Below are positions 7,612 through 14,059 of a stretch of 41,284 nucleotides of DNA, one piece after another. The DNA is from Chloroflexota bacterium (GTDB lineage: Bacteria > Chloroflexota > Dehalococcoidia > JACPQK01), in the NCBI GenBank assembly GCA_016190505.1, contig JACPQM010000049.1, forward strand, positions 1-41,284. The letters are read 5' to 3'. Every line of letters begins with the position of its first letter. Positions within the stretch are counted from its first letter, which is position 1. The position numbers and the translations under genes are program-made. The notes below the pieces were generated by a model. That model was not told where the DNA came from. It was given only the letters and a program-made list of their open reading frames with translations, and did not search any database.

Positions 7612-7850
7612 TCAAGCTCCTCGGAGCACTCCTGGGCAGGGGTCTTCAGCCCTTCTCTTATGGACTCCCTCATGCCTGGGATTGAAAGCAGATGCAGCGT
7701 CTCCTGGATTGACCGCCAATCGTCTTCCGATATCAGGACCGCATTCGCCCTCTTGCCGGTAATGTATATGGGTTCATGGGACCGGGCTGCCTCGTCAATC
7801 AGGCGGTAAAGCTTGGCCCTGGCGTCCGTCGTCTTGAAAGTTGGCATCAT
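7605..7850 (-). CDS. yefM: YefM/Phd-family antitoxin
   Basis: The ATG at 7850 sits 5 nt after GGGAGA and gives 81 residues beginning MMPTFKTTDARAKL; a longer frame to 7868 adds six residues through the palindrome and is less likely. The N-terminal half (ARAKLYRLIDEAARSHEPIYITGKRANAVLISEDDW) is the Phd/YefM DNA-binding and dimer domain; the C-terminal half should wrap YoeB. Expected to repress its own operon by binding the repeats just upstream. Confidence 0.9.
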   Translation of the reverse strand: MMPTFKTTDARAKLYRLIDEAARSHEPIYITGKRANAVLISEDDWRSIQETLHLLSIPGMRESIREGLKTPAQECSEELDW

Positions 7851-7864
7851 AGTTCTCCCGGAAA

Positions 7865-7891
7865 CCATAGCTATGGTACGGTATTACGTAC
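7865..7891 (-). promoter_or_regulatory. Candidate YefM operator
   Basis: Directly upstream of the antitoxin start are a perfect 12-bp palindrome, CCATAGCTATGG (7865-7876), and an abutting inverted repeat GTACG-N6-CGTAC (7876-7891). E. coli YefM-YoeB operators are paired palindromes with a TGTACA core; the GTAC cores here fit that style. Operator function is inferred. Confidence 0.5.
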
Positions 7892-7968
7892 GGCATGTCA
7901 AGGTGTCGGGGCAAAGCATCCAAGCATGATGCTCTTATACCTCCGCTGTGTGGCGGGATGCTTCGCCC

Positions 7969-8028
7969 CTACATCTGGACAAAGGCCAACTCGGAGACCA
8001 CGTCCTCCCGGCCCTCGTGCTTGGGGTT
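7969..8028 (-). pseudogene. Decayed trmO internal fragment
   Basis: The minus strand reads NPKHEGREDVVSELAFVQM then stop. Fourteen of the first 18 residues match the intact TrmO residues 18-35 (GPKHEGWEDVVSELVFDQ). The DNA match to 6681-6720 ends at TGCTTGGGG, the same 9 bp at which the 7272-7352 fragment begins. Confidence 0.7.
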
Positions 8029-8202
8029 GTAGCCTAGCTTCTTTCACATCGCCCCCGGCGCTAACTCTTCAGCGGATCGGCTGTTAACACCACGATTATA
8101 CCATCTTCCACCACATACACAACCTTGAGGGGCAGCCCACGTAACCCACCCCGCCCCGGTCGGCCTCGGAACCGCCGATTGCGGCTCGCGTATCTTTTAG
8201 GA

Positions 8203-8208
8203 TACAAT
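8203..8208 (+). promoter_or_regulatory. Candidate -10 box for the third toxin-antitoxin pair
   Basis: TACAAT, with a weak -35 TTGCGG at 8179-8184 (18-bp spacer), lies just 6 nt before the GTG chosen for the toxin, so the transcript would have a very short leader or none. Confidence 0.35.
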
Positions 8209-8214
8209 GGCAGG

Positions 8215-8505
8215 GTGGTCGAGATCCGCCAGACCCTGGTCTATGCCCGGTGGTTCGAGAGCCTGCGGGACCGGCGGGCACGGGCGCGCATAGATGCCCG
8301 TATTCGACGGCTCTCGTTGGACAATCCTGGCGATGTGAGACCGGTGGGAGAAGGCGTGTCGGAGCTGCGCAACGACTACGGATCTGGCTATCGAGTGTAT
8401 TTCGTGCAACGTGGGCAGACGTTGGTGGTCCTGTTGGCCGGCGGCGACAAGGACACTCAGGACCGGGATGTCAGGACTGCACTCGAGCTAGCACGTGAGC
8501 TATAG
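8215..8505 (+). CDS. RelE/ParE-superfamily toxin (addiction-module killer protein, HigB/Gp49-like)
   Basis: The GTG at 8215 gives 96 residues that begin at the conserved start of the family (VVEIRQTLVYARWFESLRD). Following motifs are typical: RARARIDARIRRL, NPGDVRPVGEGVSELRNDYGSGYRVYF and LVVLLAGGDKDTQ. A longer frame reaching back to 8125 adds an Arg/Pro-rich stretch with no homology. This toxin class is usually an mRNA interferase or gyrase inhibitor; which one cannot be told here. Toxin precedes antitoxin, as in HigBA-type modules. It is on the plus strand, opposite to its neighbours. Confidence 0.88.
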   Translation: MVEIRQTLVYARWFESLRDRRARARIDARIRRLSLDNPGDVRPVGEGVSELRNDYGSGYRVYFVQRGQTLVVLLAGGDKDTQDRDVRTALELAREL

Positions 8506-8518
8506 GAGGAAGGCTATC

Positions 8519-8827
8519 ATGGGAAAGACCGAGACCAGGCCATGGGACGTGGCGGAGCACCTCGAAACCGTGGAGCACATGGCCGCCTACCTCGAAGCGG
8601 CCTTTGAAGACGGCGACCCCCGGCTCGTTGCTGCCGCGTTGGGGGATATTGCACGGGCCAGGGGAATGGCCCAGATTGCCCGCGAATCCGGGCTCGGACG
8701 AGAGAGCCTCTACAAGGCGCTATCGCCCGAAGGCAATCCGGAGTTCGCTACTGTACTGAAAGTGGTACGGGCGCTTGGTCTCCGGCTCCACGCTGTTGCC
8801 GCCACACAAGGTGACACAGAGCAGTAG
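8519..8827 (+). CDS. HTH antidote protein of the addiction module
   Basis: The ATG at 8519 follows AGGAGG and gives 102 residues starting MGKTETRPWDVAEHL; an upstream ATG at 8495 overlaps the toxin and lacks a Shine-Dalgarno. The N-terminal part (WDVAEHLETVEHMAAYLEAAFEDGDP) and the HTH (GMAQIARESGLGRESLYKALSPEGNPEFATVLKVVRALGL) are those of the XRE-like antidote family that pairs with the upstream toxin type. It should bind both toxin and operator DNA. The gap to the toxin is 13 nt. Confidence 0.88.
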   Translation: MGKTETRPWDVAEHLETVEHMAAYLEAAFEDGDPRLVAAALGDIARARGMAQIARESGLGRESLYKALSPEGNPEFATVLKVVRALGLRLHAVAATQGDTEQ

Positions 8828-8915
8828 GTGGTGGGTTTGCGTGGGCATCGGGACTCTTCGGCAATCCGTGAGTACGGCTTGAACAGGTTCACCCATTAAG
8901 TGAATCAGTGGCGCT

Positions 8916-9010
8916 TTCCGTCATTGCGAGGAGCGTACCGACGAAGCAACCCGCAGACGGTGCCATTGTTCCCGACATGTCGGGACTTCGCTGCGCTTTC
9001 AATGACGGAA
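8916..9010. repeat. MITE-like repeat, copy 1
   Basis: A 95-bp element with perfect 11-bp terminal inverted repeats TTCCGTCATTG/CAATGACGGAA. It carries GCGAGGAGC and GACGAAGCAACCC near the left end and a CCCGACATGTCGGG palindrome right of the middle. Copies 2 and 3 are at 10813-10901 and 27834-27922. No coding capacity. Confidence 0.85.
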
Positions 9011-9226
9011 AGAAATTCCTAATCCACGGTTTCTGGAGTCTTACGGTAATCTAGACAACACGAAGAGCGGCCTTGGCGGGCATTGGCTCGCGCGGGGCAT
9101 AGGCCCTGGCAGGTTTCTTGCCAGCCGTAGGGATTTGGCTCCCCTGGCTAACGGCGCAGCGAACCTTGCTGTGGGACAGGCTTAAGATTTATCTTACCAA
9201 GCATTTCGGCCGTCTAACTATCCTTC
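9011..9226. other. Non-coding gap with a weak minus-strand open stretch
   Basis: No supported gene. A 45-codon open stretch on the minus strand (9054-9188) contains QIPTAGKKPARAYAPREP, which looks protein-like but has no start codon or Shine-Dalgarno; it may be a gene remnant. Confidence 0.3.
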
Positions 9227-9877
9227 TTACTTACAGAACAACACAATGGCAAGCCAGGGGTTCAAATTGGTAAATAACTCGGCCTTTTCCACAGTAACAC
9301 AGCCAGTGCTAACGGGCCGGAGGGCCATGTTCTTGCACAGCTCATCTTCTAAAGCCTTGGAGTTCCCCTCAGCCACCAAGTAAACTGCCAGGTCAATCAT
9401 CTTGGACTGAAGGGAGTGGCCCTCTATTTCAAAGACGTGGTCAGCACTTGAAAGGCTAATAATAGGGTAGCCAGCGGCCGTCGCCTCAATGCTAGCGAAT
9501 CCCTGAGCACCCTTCTGATGCGGGCTAAGCCTCTCCACCCCTTTCAAGGAATCCCAAGGTTGGCCTTTTCTCTGCCAGAGGAGTGCCTCCTTGTCTTGGG
9601 TGTGGGGCTTCGCTTTGCCAAGAACCTGCTTACCAGGGTATACAAGCAACTCCCCTTTGGTTAGCTTCCCATGCATTTCCCCGCCGGGATGATATGAGTC
9701 ATGCACATCTATCGGAGATGCCGTTGCCTTGTACGTCAGCGGGACAAGGTACAGTCCTTTCTTTGTGTAAGCTAACTGGCCAATGTGATACCTGCCAGAG
9801 GGCAAATTAACCACGATGTCAACCATAAGTTGGTCTGGTGTCGCTGTTTTCAACTCTATGGTAACGATGTTCATCAT
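9227..9877 (-). CDS. Hypothetical protein (accessory)
   Basis: The first of two tandem ATGs at 9877 is preceded by AAGGAGG and gives 216 residues; a frame to 9907 is less likely. The sequence is an even mix of hydrophobic and polar residues with beta-like N-terminal strands (MNIVTIELKTATPDQLMVDIVVNLP, split here as a beta-rich start) and no signal peptide, membrane helix or recognisable catalytic motif. Codon use and base composition are less GC-rich than the pan genes on either side, suggesting acquisition. It stands alone between a MITE-like repeat and panB. I do not recognise the family and assign no function. Confidence 0.65.
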   Translation of the reverse strand: MMNIVTIELKTATPDQLMVDIVVNLPSGRYHIGQLAYTKKGLYLVPLTYKATASPIDVHDSYHPGGEMHGKLTKGELLVYPGKQVLGKAKPHTQDKEALLWQRKGQPWDSLKGVERLSPHQKGAQGFASIEATAAGYPIISLSSADHVFEIEGHSLQSKMIDLAVYLVAEGNSKALEDELCKNMALRPVSTGCVTVEKAELFTNLNPWLAIVLFCK

Positions 9878-9959
9878 GAGCTTCGCCTCCTTTCCCACGC
9901 TCCCCACCGTTAGCCCGGTACAATCAAAGCTCCCCGGACCGAACTTGAATCGCCGCTAG

Positions 9960-10796
9960 CTATGCTGTTCCTGCCAGCTCCGCCAGCAGCGCCTCGTCCA
10001 TGGCGTAGGAGTGTTTCTCGGTGGGGAAGGTGCCAGACTTGACCTCGGTGGCGTAGTCGGTCACCGCTTGGCGGATGATGTCGCCCAGGCGGGCGTACTG
10101 CTTGGCGTGGCGGGGGACGAAGTCGGGGAACAGGCCCAGCATGTCGTTGACCACCTGGACCTGGCCGTCGCAGCCAGGCCCGGCGCCGATGCCGATGGTG
10201 GGTATGCCCACCTTTTGGGTGATGAGCCTGGCCAGGGAGAAGGGCACCGACTCCAGGACTACGGCGAAGGCGCCCGCCTGCTCCAGGGCCTGCGCATCCT
10301 TGAGTAGCTGGGCCGCCGCCTCGGGGGTGCGGCCCTGGACCTTGAACCCGCCAAGCTGGTGGATGGACTGGGGGGTGAGGCCAATGTGCCCCATGACGGG
10401 GATGCCGCACTCCACTACCCGGCGCACGGTCTCCGCCATGCGCTCTCCTCCCTCCAGCTTGACCGCCTGGGCATTCCCTTCCTGGATGAAGCGGGCGGCG
10501 TTGCGCAGCCCCTCGCCTACGGACACGTGGTAGGTCATGAAGGGCATGTCGCCCACCACCAGCGCCCGCTTGCAGCCCCGGACCACGGCCCGGGTGTGGT
10601 GCAGCATCTCCTCCATGGTCACCGGGATGGTGGAGTCATAGCCCAGCACCACCATGCCCAGGCTATCGCCCACCAGGACCAGAGGGATGCCCGCCTCGTC
10701 TACGATCCGGGCAGTGGAGTAGTCGTACGCCGTGAGCATGACGAACTTCTCGCCCTTCTGCTTAAAGGTCCGTATGTCGGCTATGCTAACCCGCAT
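9960..10796 (-). CDS. panB: 3-methyl-2-oxobutanoate hydroxymethyltransferase
   Basis: The ATG at 10796 follows GGGAGG by 5 nt and gives 278 residues; the upstream in-frame GTG adds two. PanB transfers the hydroxymethyl group of methylene-tetrahydrofolate to ketoisovalerate, giving ketopantoate. Visible motifs: LTAYDY, LVGDSLGMVVLGYDST (metal ligand Asp44), VVGDMPFMTY (Asp83), AVKLEGG, PVMGHIGLTPQS and IGIGAGPGCDGQVQV. Upstream is repeat copy 2 and then panD; downstream the accessory patch begins. Confidence 0.97.
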   Translation of the reverse strand: MRVSIADIRTFKQKGEKFVMLTAYDYSTARIVDEAGIPLVLVGDSLGMVVLGYDSTIPVTMEEMLHHTRAVVRGCKRALVVGDMPFMTYHVSVGEGLRNAARFIQEGNAQAVKLEGGERMAETVRRVVECGIPVMGHIGLTPQSIHQLGGFKVQGRTPEAAAQLLKDAQALEQAGAFAVVLESVPFSLARLITQKVGIPTIGIGAGPGCDGQVQVVNDMLGLFPDFVPRHAKQYARLGDIIRQAVTDYATEVKSGTFPTEKHSYAMDEALLAELAGTA

Positions 10797-10812
10797 GACC
10801 ACCTCCCTGGTT

Positions 10813-10901
10813 CGTCATTGCGAGGAGCGGAGCGACGAAGCAACCCACAGACCGTGCTGAGGGTCCCGACATGTCGGGACTTCCCTCCGCTCGCAATGAC
10901 G
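10813..10901. repeat. MITE-like repeat, copy 2
   Basis: 89 bp between panD and panB, bounded by CGTCATTGCGAG and CTCGCAATGACG, with the same internal GACGAAGCAACCC and CCCGACATGTCGGG segments as copies 1 and 3. It lies inside the presumed pan transcript. Confidence 0.88.
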
Positions 10902-10956
10902 GGATACATTCCCCCAAAGGTAATGCAAAGATGCTCAGCGCTGCTGTACTAGGTTG

Positions 10957-11337
10957 CTAATCAACAATATGCGGTGGGGTACGCACTTCCGCGGAGACAA
11001 TGGCGTTGTTGCTGTCCACGAACACTACCTTAGGTTCCGCAACCCTGGCAGCCGACTCGTCCAGCGGGTGGTAGGTGATAAGGATCACCGTGTCCCCCGC
11101 GTGCACCAGCCGGGCGGCCGCGCCGTTAATGCCGATCATGCCCGAGCCTCGCGGGGCGGGGATAGCATATGTCTCCAGACGGGCGCCGTTGTCTATGTCC
11201 ACCACCTGCACCATCTCGTAGGGCAGGATGTCGGCGGCCTCCAGCAGGGCGGAGTCAATGCTGATGCTGCCCTCGTAGTGAAGGTCGGCCCGGGTCACCT
11301 TTGCCCGGTGGATCTTGGACTTGAGCATTGTGCGCAT
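10957..11337 (-). CDS. panD: Aspartate 1-decarboxylase (pyruvoyl-dependent)
   Basis: The ATG at 11337, after a GGGGGTG Shine-Dalgarno, gives 126 residues beginning [15 protein letters not shown], the normal family start; the frame to 11376 is an over-extension. PanD makes beta-alanine from aspartate for pantothenate. It self-cleaves between Gly23 and Ser24 in HYEGSISID to create the pyruvoyl group; that site is intact. [13 protein letters not shown] is the second signature. Confidence 0.96.
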   Translation of the reverse strand: MRTMLKSKIHRAKVTRADLHYEGSISIDSALLEAADILPYEMVQVVDIDNGARLETYAIPAPRGSGMIGINGAAARLVHAGDTVILITYHPLDESAARVAEPKVVFVDSNNAIVSAEVRTPPHIVD

Positions 11338-11356
11338 GGTCACCCCCGAAGATATG

Positions 11357-11797
11357 TTAGTCGGCCTCCAGGCCAATGCGTTGGGACAATGCCTCGAACT
11401 GACTCAGGGTAGCTTTGGATACCTTGGGGTCCCGCAGGGTTTCTCCGAAGAAGTCCTCCAGCAGGCCATGGGGTCCCTGGGAATGGGCGGACGCGGGAGC
11501 CTTGACATAGCTGCGCAACGCCTCCGCCGCCTCCTCAATCACGGTGCGCAGGGTCTCGGCGCCCTCGGCCCCGAGGCGCAGCAAGGGCGACTGGCCAGTC
11601 GCCCCTACAGGGGCGGACCTGAGCCGGTCCAGCTCCGCTTGCAGCTCGTCCATACCCGGGTCCTCCACCGAGACCATGGCCACACCCCGCGCCATCATCC
11701 CGGACCAGGCGCGGTGCAGGGCCGCGGCCTGGGACATAGCCCGCACCTCGGCCTCCGCGCAACGCATGAAGTAGAAGCCCTCACTTGACCAGAACAT
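11357..11797 (-). CDS. Hypothetical protein in the pan operon
   Basis: 146 residues, 3 nt after the stop of the upstream DUF2520 gene and 19 nt before panD, so part of the operon. It appears mostly helical ([31 protein letters not shown], and an acidic helix near 85-100). No family recognised. The stretch [16 protein letters not shown] is encoded by a GTAGGGGC-type palindrome (11585-11604), so a repeat seems to have entered the coding region in frame. Function unknown. Confidence 0.65.
   Translation of the reverse strand: MFWSSEGFYFMRCAEAEVRAMSQAAALHRAWSGMMARGVAMVSVEDPGMDELQAELDRLRSAPVGATGQSPLLRLGAEGAETLRTVIEEAAEALRSYVKAPASAHSQGPHGLLEDFFGETLRDPKVSKATLSQFEALSQRIGLEAD
11585..11604. repeat. GTAGGGGC-family palindrome inside a coding region
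   Basis: A perfect 20-bp palindrome, GGGCGACTGGCCAGTCGCCC, followed by CTAC, lying in frame within the small operon gene. Same family as 13909-13936. Confidence 0.7.
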
Positions 11798-11800
11798 GGC

Positions 11801-12730
11801 TCACTCAGCCCCCAGCAGGGCGCATAGTTGCCTGGCGCGTTCCTGATCGAGGCGTCCTTTGGCCAGGGCGATAGGCACAGTCTGTTTGCCCAGCTCGCGG
11901 TATGCCGGCAGCAAGTCCGGAGCGCGTATGGTCAGCGCACTTAGATGTTTCTCGATGGTCCCCAGGTCGCCTCGAGCGATGGGGCCGGTCAGGCAGTTGG
12001 GCAGCCCCACCCTCTCCAGATTGTTTACCGTGCCCTGGATCAGCGGGAGCAGCGCTCGCAACGCCTCGTCTCGGGAGACGCCGAACTCCCCCCACAGGTC
12101 GGTGGCGAGCTTGGACAGCGTGACCAGGTAGTTACAGGCAATGACGGCAGCGGCATGGTAGAGCACCTTGTCGCCCGCCCCCAGCACCACCGGCGTCCCC
12201 TCCAGGGCCAGGGCCATCGCCCTGAGGGTCTCCAGCAGTCCGGGGGTGCTGGCTTCCAGGGCGAGGGTGGACCGGGGGAGGTTGCGCAGCGCCTGCTCCA
12301 CGCTGGCGAAGGACTGGAGGGGGTGGAAGGCGCCCACGTCAGCCCCCTGGCGACGGGCGGCGTCGAGCACATCGAGGGAGTCCGAGCCACTACAGTGAAC
12401 CACGGCCTGTCCGTTCTGCCAGCGCAACTGTGCGGCCACAGTGCCGATGGCGGCGTCGGGCGTGGTGATGAACACGAGGTCGGCGGCTGCGGCAGCCTCC
12501 TGAAGCGAAGGATAGGTGCGGCACCCGGGCACCCGGTTGGCCAGGGCTAGCGCCGAGGCTGGGGACCGGCTGGCCGCCGCCACCACCAGGTAGCCTTGCT
12601 CCGCCAGGCGCACCGCCAGCGCCGTGCCCACCGTGCCCGCGCCGATGAAGGCCAGCCTGGGCGCCGCCCTGAGCTTGCCGAAGGGCAGCCCGGCCACTGT
12701 CGTTCTGGTCAAGCCGCGGCCTCCAGCCAC
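11801..12730 (-). CDS. Rossmann-fold/DUF2520 oxidoreductase, candidate ketopantoate reductase (PanG-like)
   Basis: 309 residues. The N-terminal half has the NAD(P)-binding fingerprint FIGAGTVGTALAVRL (about 28-42) and the VFITTPDAAI turn; the C-terminal half is the DUF2520 helical domain (HPLQSFAS, AAAVIACNYLVTL, LIQGTVNNLERVGLPNCLTGPIARGD). The pathway here has PanB, PanC and PanD but no PanE. Proteins with this domain pair occur near pan genes, and I recall an alternative ketopantoate reductase (PanG) of this kind, so reduction of ketopantoate to pantoate is the likely job; this is inference from context. It overlaps the P1 peptidase gene by 22 nt. Confidence 0.85.
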   Translation of the reverse strand: MAGGRGLTRTTVAGLPFGKLRAAPRLAFIGAGTVGTALAVRLAEQGYLVVAAASRSPASALALANRVPGCRTYPSLQEAAAAADLVFITTPDAAIGTVAAQLRWQNGQAVVHCSGSDSLDVLDAARRQGADVGAFHPLQSFASVEQALRNLPRSTLALEASTPGLLETLRAMALALEGTPVVLGAGDKVLYHAAAVIACNYLVTLSKLATDLWGEFGVSRDEALRALLPLIQGTVNNLERVGLPNCLTGPIARGDLGTIEKHLSALTIRAPDLLPAYRELGKQTVPIALAKGRLDQERARQLCALLGAE

Positions 12731-13680
12731 TCACGAGCGGAGGGTATGCCCCCCAGGCCGGGCGCCAGCCTTACGGCCCGCACGATGGCCTCGGCCACCA
12801 CCCGGGCGGCCACCGCGCCCAGGGCCATCAAGTCCACAGGACCAGTCCTTCGGGGCAGCGCCAGGCAGAAAACGACATCGCCGTCCAGCATGGTGAGGGC
12901 AGGACGCACGGCCTGGGCCACGCCAGCGCCAGCCATGCGGGCCAGCCAGTACGCTTGTTCCCTGGTCAAGGGGGCATCGGTGGCCAACACCACCAGCGTG
13001 GTGTTGACGCCCCACTGGGGTAGCACGGCCTTCCCTTGCTGGAGCAAGGCGACCGAATCGGCAAACCCGCCCTCGGGCGGGCGAGGGCCAGCCACTATGT
13101 GCCCGCTATCTGGGTCCACCACGTGTCCGAAGGCGTTGGCCACGACCAGCGCCGCCAGGCGGGTGCCGTCGGACAGCGTGGCGCTGGCCGAGCCCAGGCC
13201 GCCCTTGGTGGCGCGCTCGGGTCCCAGCGCCTTGCCCACCGTGGCGCCGGTGCCGGCGCCCACGCTGCCTTCGGCCACCGCCGCAGCCGAGGCCCCCTGG
13301 CATGCCCGGTAGCCGTCCTCGGCGCCGGGCCGCACCCTTGGGTCCCCCAGGGCGAGGTCGAAGACTATGGCCGCGGGCACAATAGGGACCTTCGCCACCT
13401 TCGTGTCGAAGCCGATGCCCCGCTCCTCCAGATGGCGCATGACGCCGGAAGCCACGTCCAGGCCAAAGGCACTGCCGCCACTGAGAGCGATGCCGTGCAC
13501 GCGGCCCACCAGGCTCCCCGGGCGCAACAGCTCCGCCTCGCGGGTGCCCGGCGCCGCCCCAGCAACATAGGCGCTGGCGACAGCCCCTTCCGGACACAGC
13601 ACCACGGTACAGCCAGTGGCCGCCCTGGTGTCCGTATGATGGCCCACCTCGATGCCTGGTATGTACGCGATGCTTCCCAT
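12709..13680 (-). CDS. P1-family peptidase (DmpA/L-aminopeptidase-D-esterase type)
   Basis: The ATG at 13680 gives 323 residues starting MGSIAYIPGIEVGHHTD, the usual family opening; the frame to 13809 would read through a terminator-like hairpin and is rejected. Other signatures: GGAAPGTRE-type turn, HGIALSGGSAFGLD, GAGTGATVGK, and WGVNTTLVVLATD, where the autoproteolytic N-terminal nucleophile of this Ntn-like fold lies (NTT). Enzymes of this family cleave small peptides or amides, some of them beta-aminopeptidases. A link to beta-alanine-containing compounds near pan genes is possible but unproven. First gene of the minus-strand block. Confidence 0.93.
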   Translation of the reverse strand: MGSIAYIPGIEVGHHTDTRAATGCTVVLCPEGAVASAYVAGAAPGTREAELLRPGSLVGRVHGIALSGGSAFGLDVASGVMRHLEERGIGFDTKVAKVPIVPAAIVFDLALGDPRVRPGAEDGYRACQGASAAAVAEGSVGAGTGATVGKALGPERATKGGLGSASATLSDGTRLAALVVANAFGHVVDPDSGHIVAGPRPPEGGFADSVALLQQGKAVLPQWGVNTTLVVLATDAPLTREQAYWLARMAGAGVAQAVRPALTMLDGDVVFCLALPRRTGPVDLMALGAVAARVVAEAIVRAVRLAPGLGGIPSAREWLEAAA

Positions 13681-13681
13681 C

Positions 13682-13717
13682 AAAAAGAAAGCGCCCCCCA
13701 GCAACGCCGAGGGGCGC
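13682..13717 (-). terminator. Attenuator-like intrinsic terminator abutting the P1 peptidase start
   Basis: On the minus strand GCGCCCC (13717-13711), a 13-nt loop, and GGGGCGC (13697-13691) form a stem directly followed by TTTCTTTTT and then, one base later, the ATG at 13680. A terminator between promoter and start codon suggests transcription attenuation of the peptidase/pan block. Confidence 0.6.
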
Positions 13718-13799
13718 CACACACACTCAGTACTCCCCGTCTCGGTCGTTACCGATCCAAGCGGCACGGGCTCCGGCTCCGAGAGCCCTTGATGCAGAT

Positions 13800-13828
13800 A
13801 GGTAACCACACCCGGTGGCCAATGTCAA
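13800..13828 (-). promoter_or_regulatory. Sigma-70-like promoter for the P1 peptidase/pan block
   Basis: Minus-strand TTGACA (13828-13823) and TTACCT (13805-13800), spacer 17 bp. Predicted start near 13793 leaves a leader of about 110 nt ending in the hairpin at 13682-13717. Confidence 0.55.
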
Positions 13829-13841
13829 GGGGTTTAGCGGT

Positions 13842-14006
13842 CCAAAATCCGCCACCTGTTATGTCTACCCGAACGGACGGTTTTCCCACCGAGATGGAAC
13901 ACCAACGCGTAGGGGCGACCGGCCGGTCGCCTCTACGGTTTGACCGGCTGTCGGGGTGTGCCCAAGGCAGCGGGTTTTCCAGGTCTTCGTTTTTGATGGT
14001 GGATCA
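13842..14006. repeat. Long intergenic repeat A, copy 1
   Basis: Begins CCAAAATCCGCCACCTGTTA and ends TCTTCGTTTTTGATGGTGG; copy 2 at 31192-31364 has the same ends and the same TGTCTACCCGAACGG block. The middle carries a GTAGGGGC palindrome at 13909-13936 that differs between copies. Ends are weakly inverted (ATCCGCCA / TGGTGGAT). No coding capacity. Confidence 0.8.
13909..13936. repeat. GTAGGGGC palindrome
   Basis: A 28-bp nearly perfect palindrome, GTAGGGGCGACC mirrored by GGCCGGTCGCCTCTAC with one mismatch, nested in long repeat A copy 1. Confidence 0.8.
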
Positions 14007-14059
14007 AGGCGGTCCTCAGGCTACAGGCTTCTGGCTACGGGCTGGAACCGACTTGATTG

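Noticed and set aside
9054..9188. 45-codon minus-strand open stretch as a gene
   Set aside because: No start codon or ribosome site; kept only as a possible remnant.
13682..13800. T-box riboswitch
   Set aside because: The leader has a GGGGAGTA-like segment but no full stem I, specifier loop or T-box core (GGGTGGNACCGCG).
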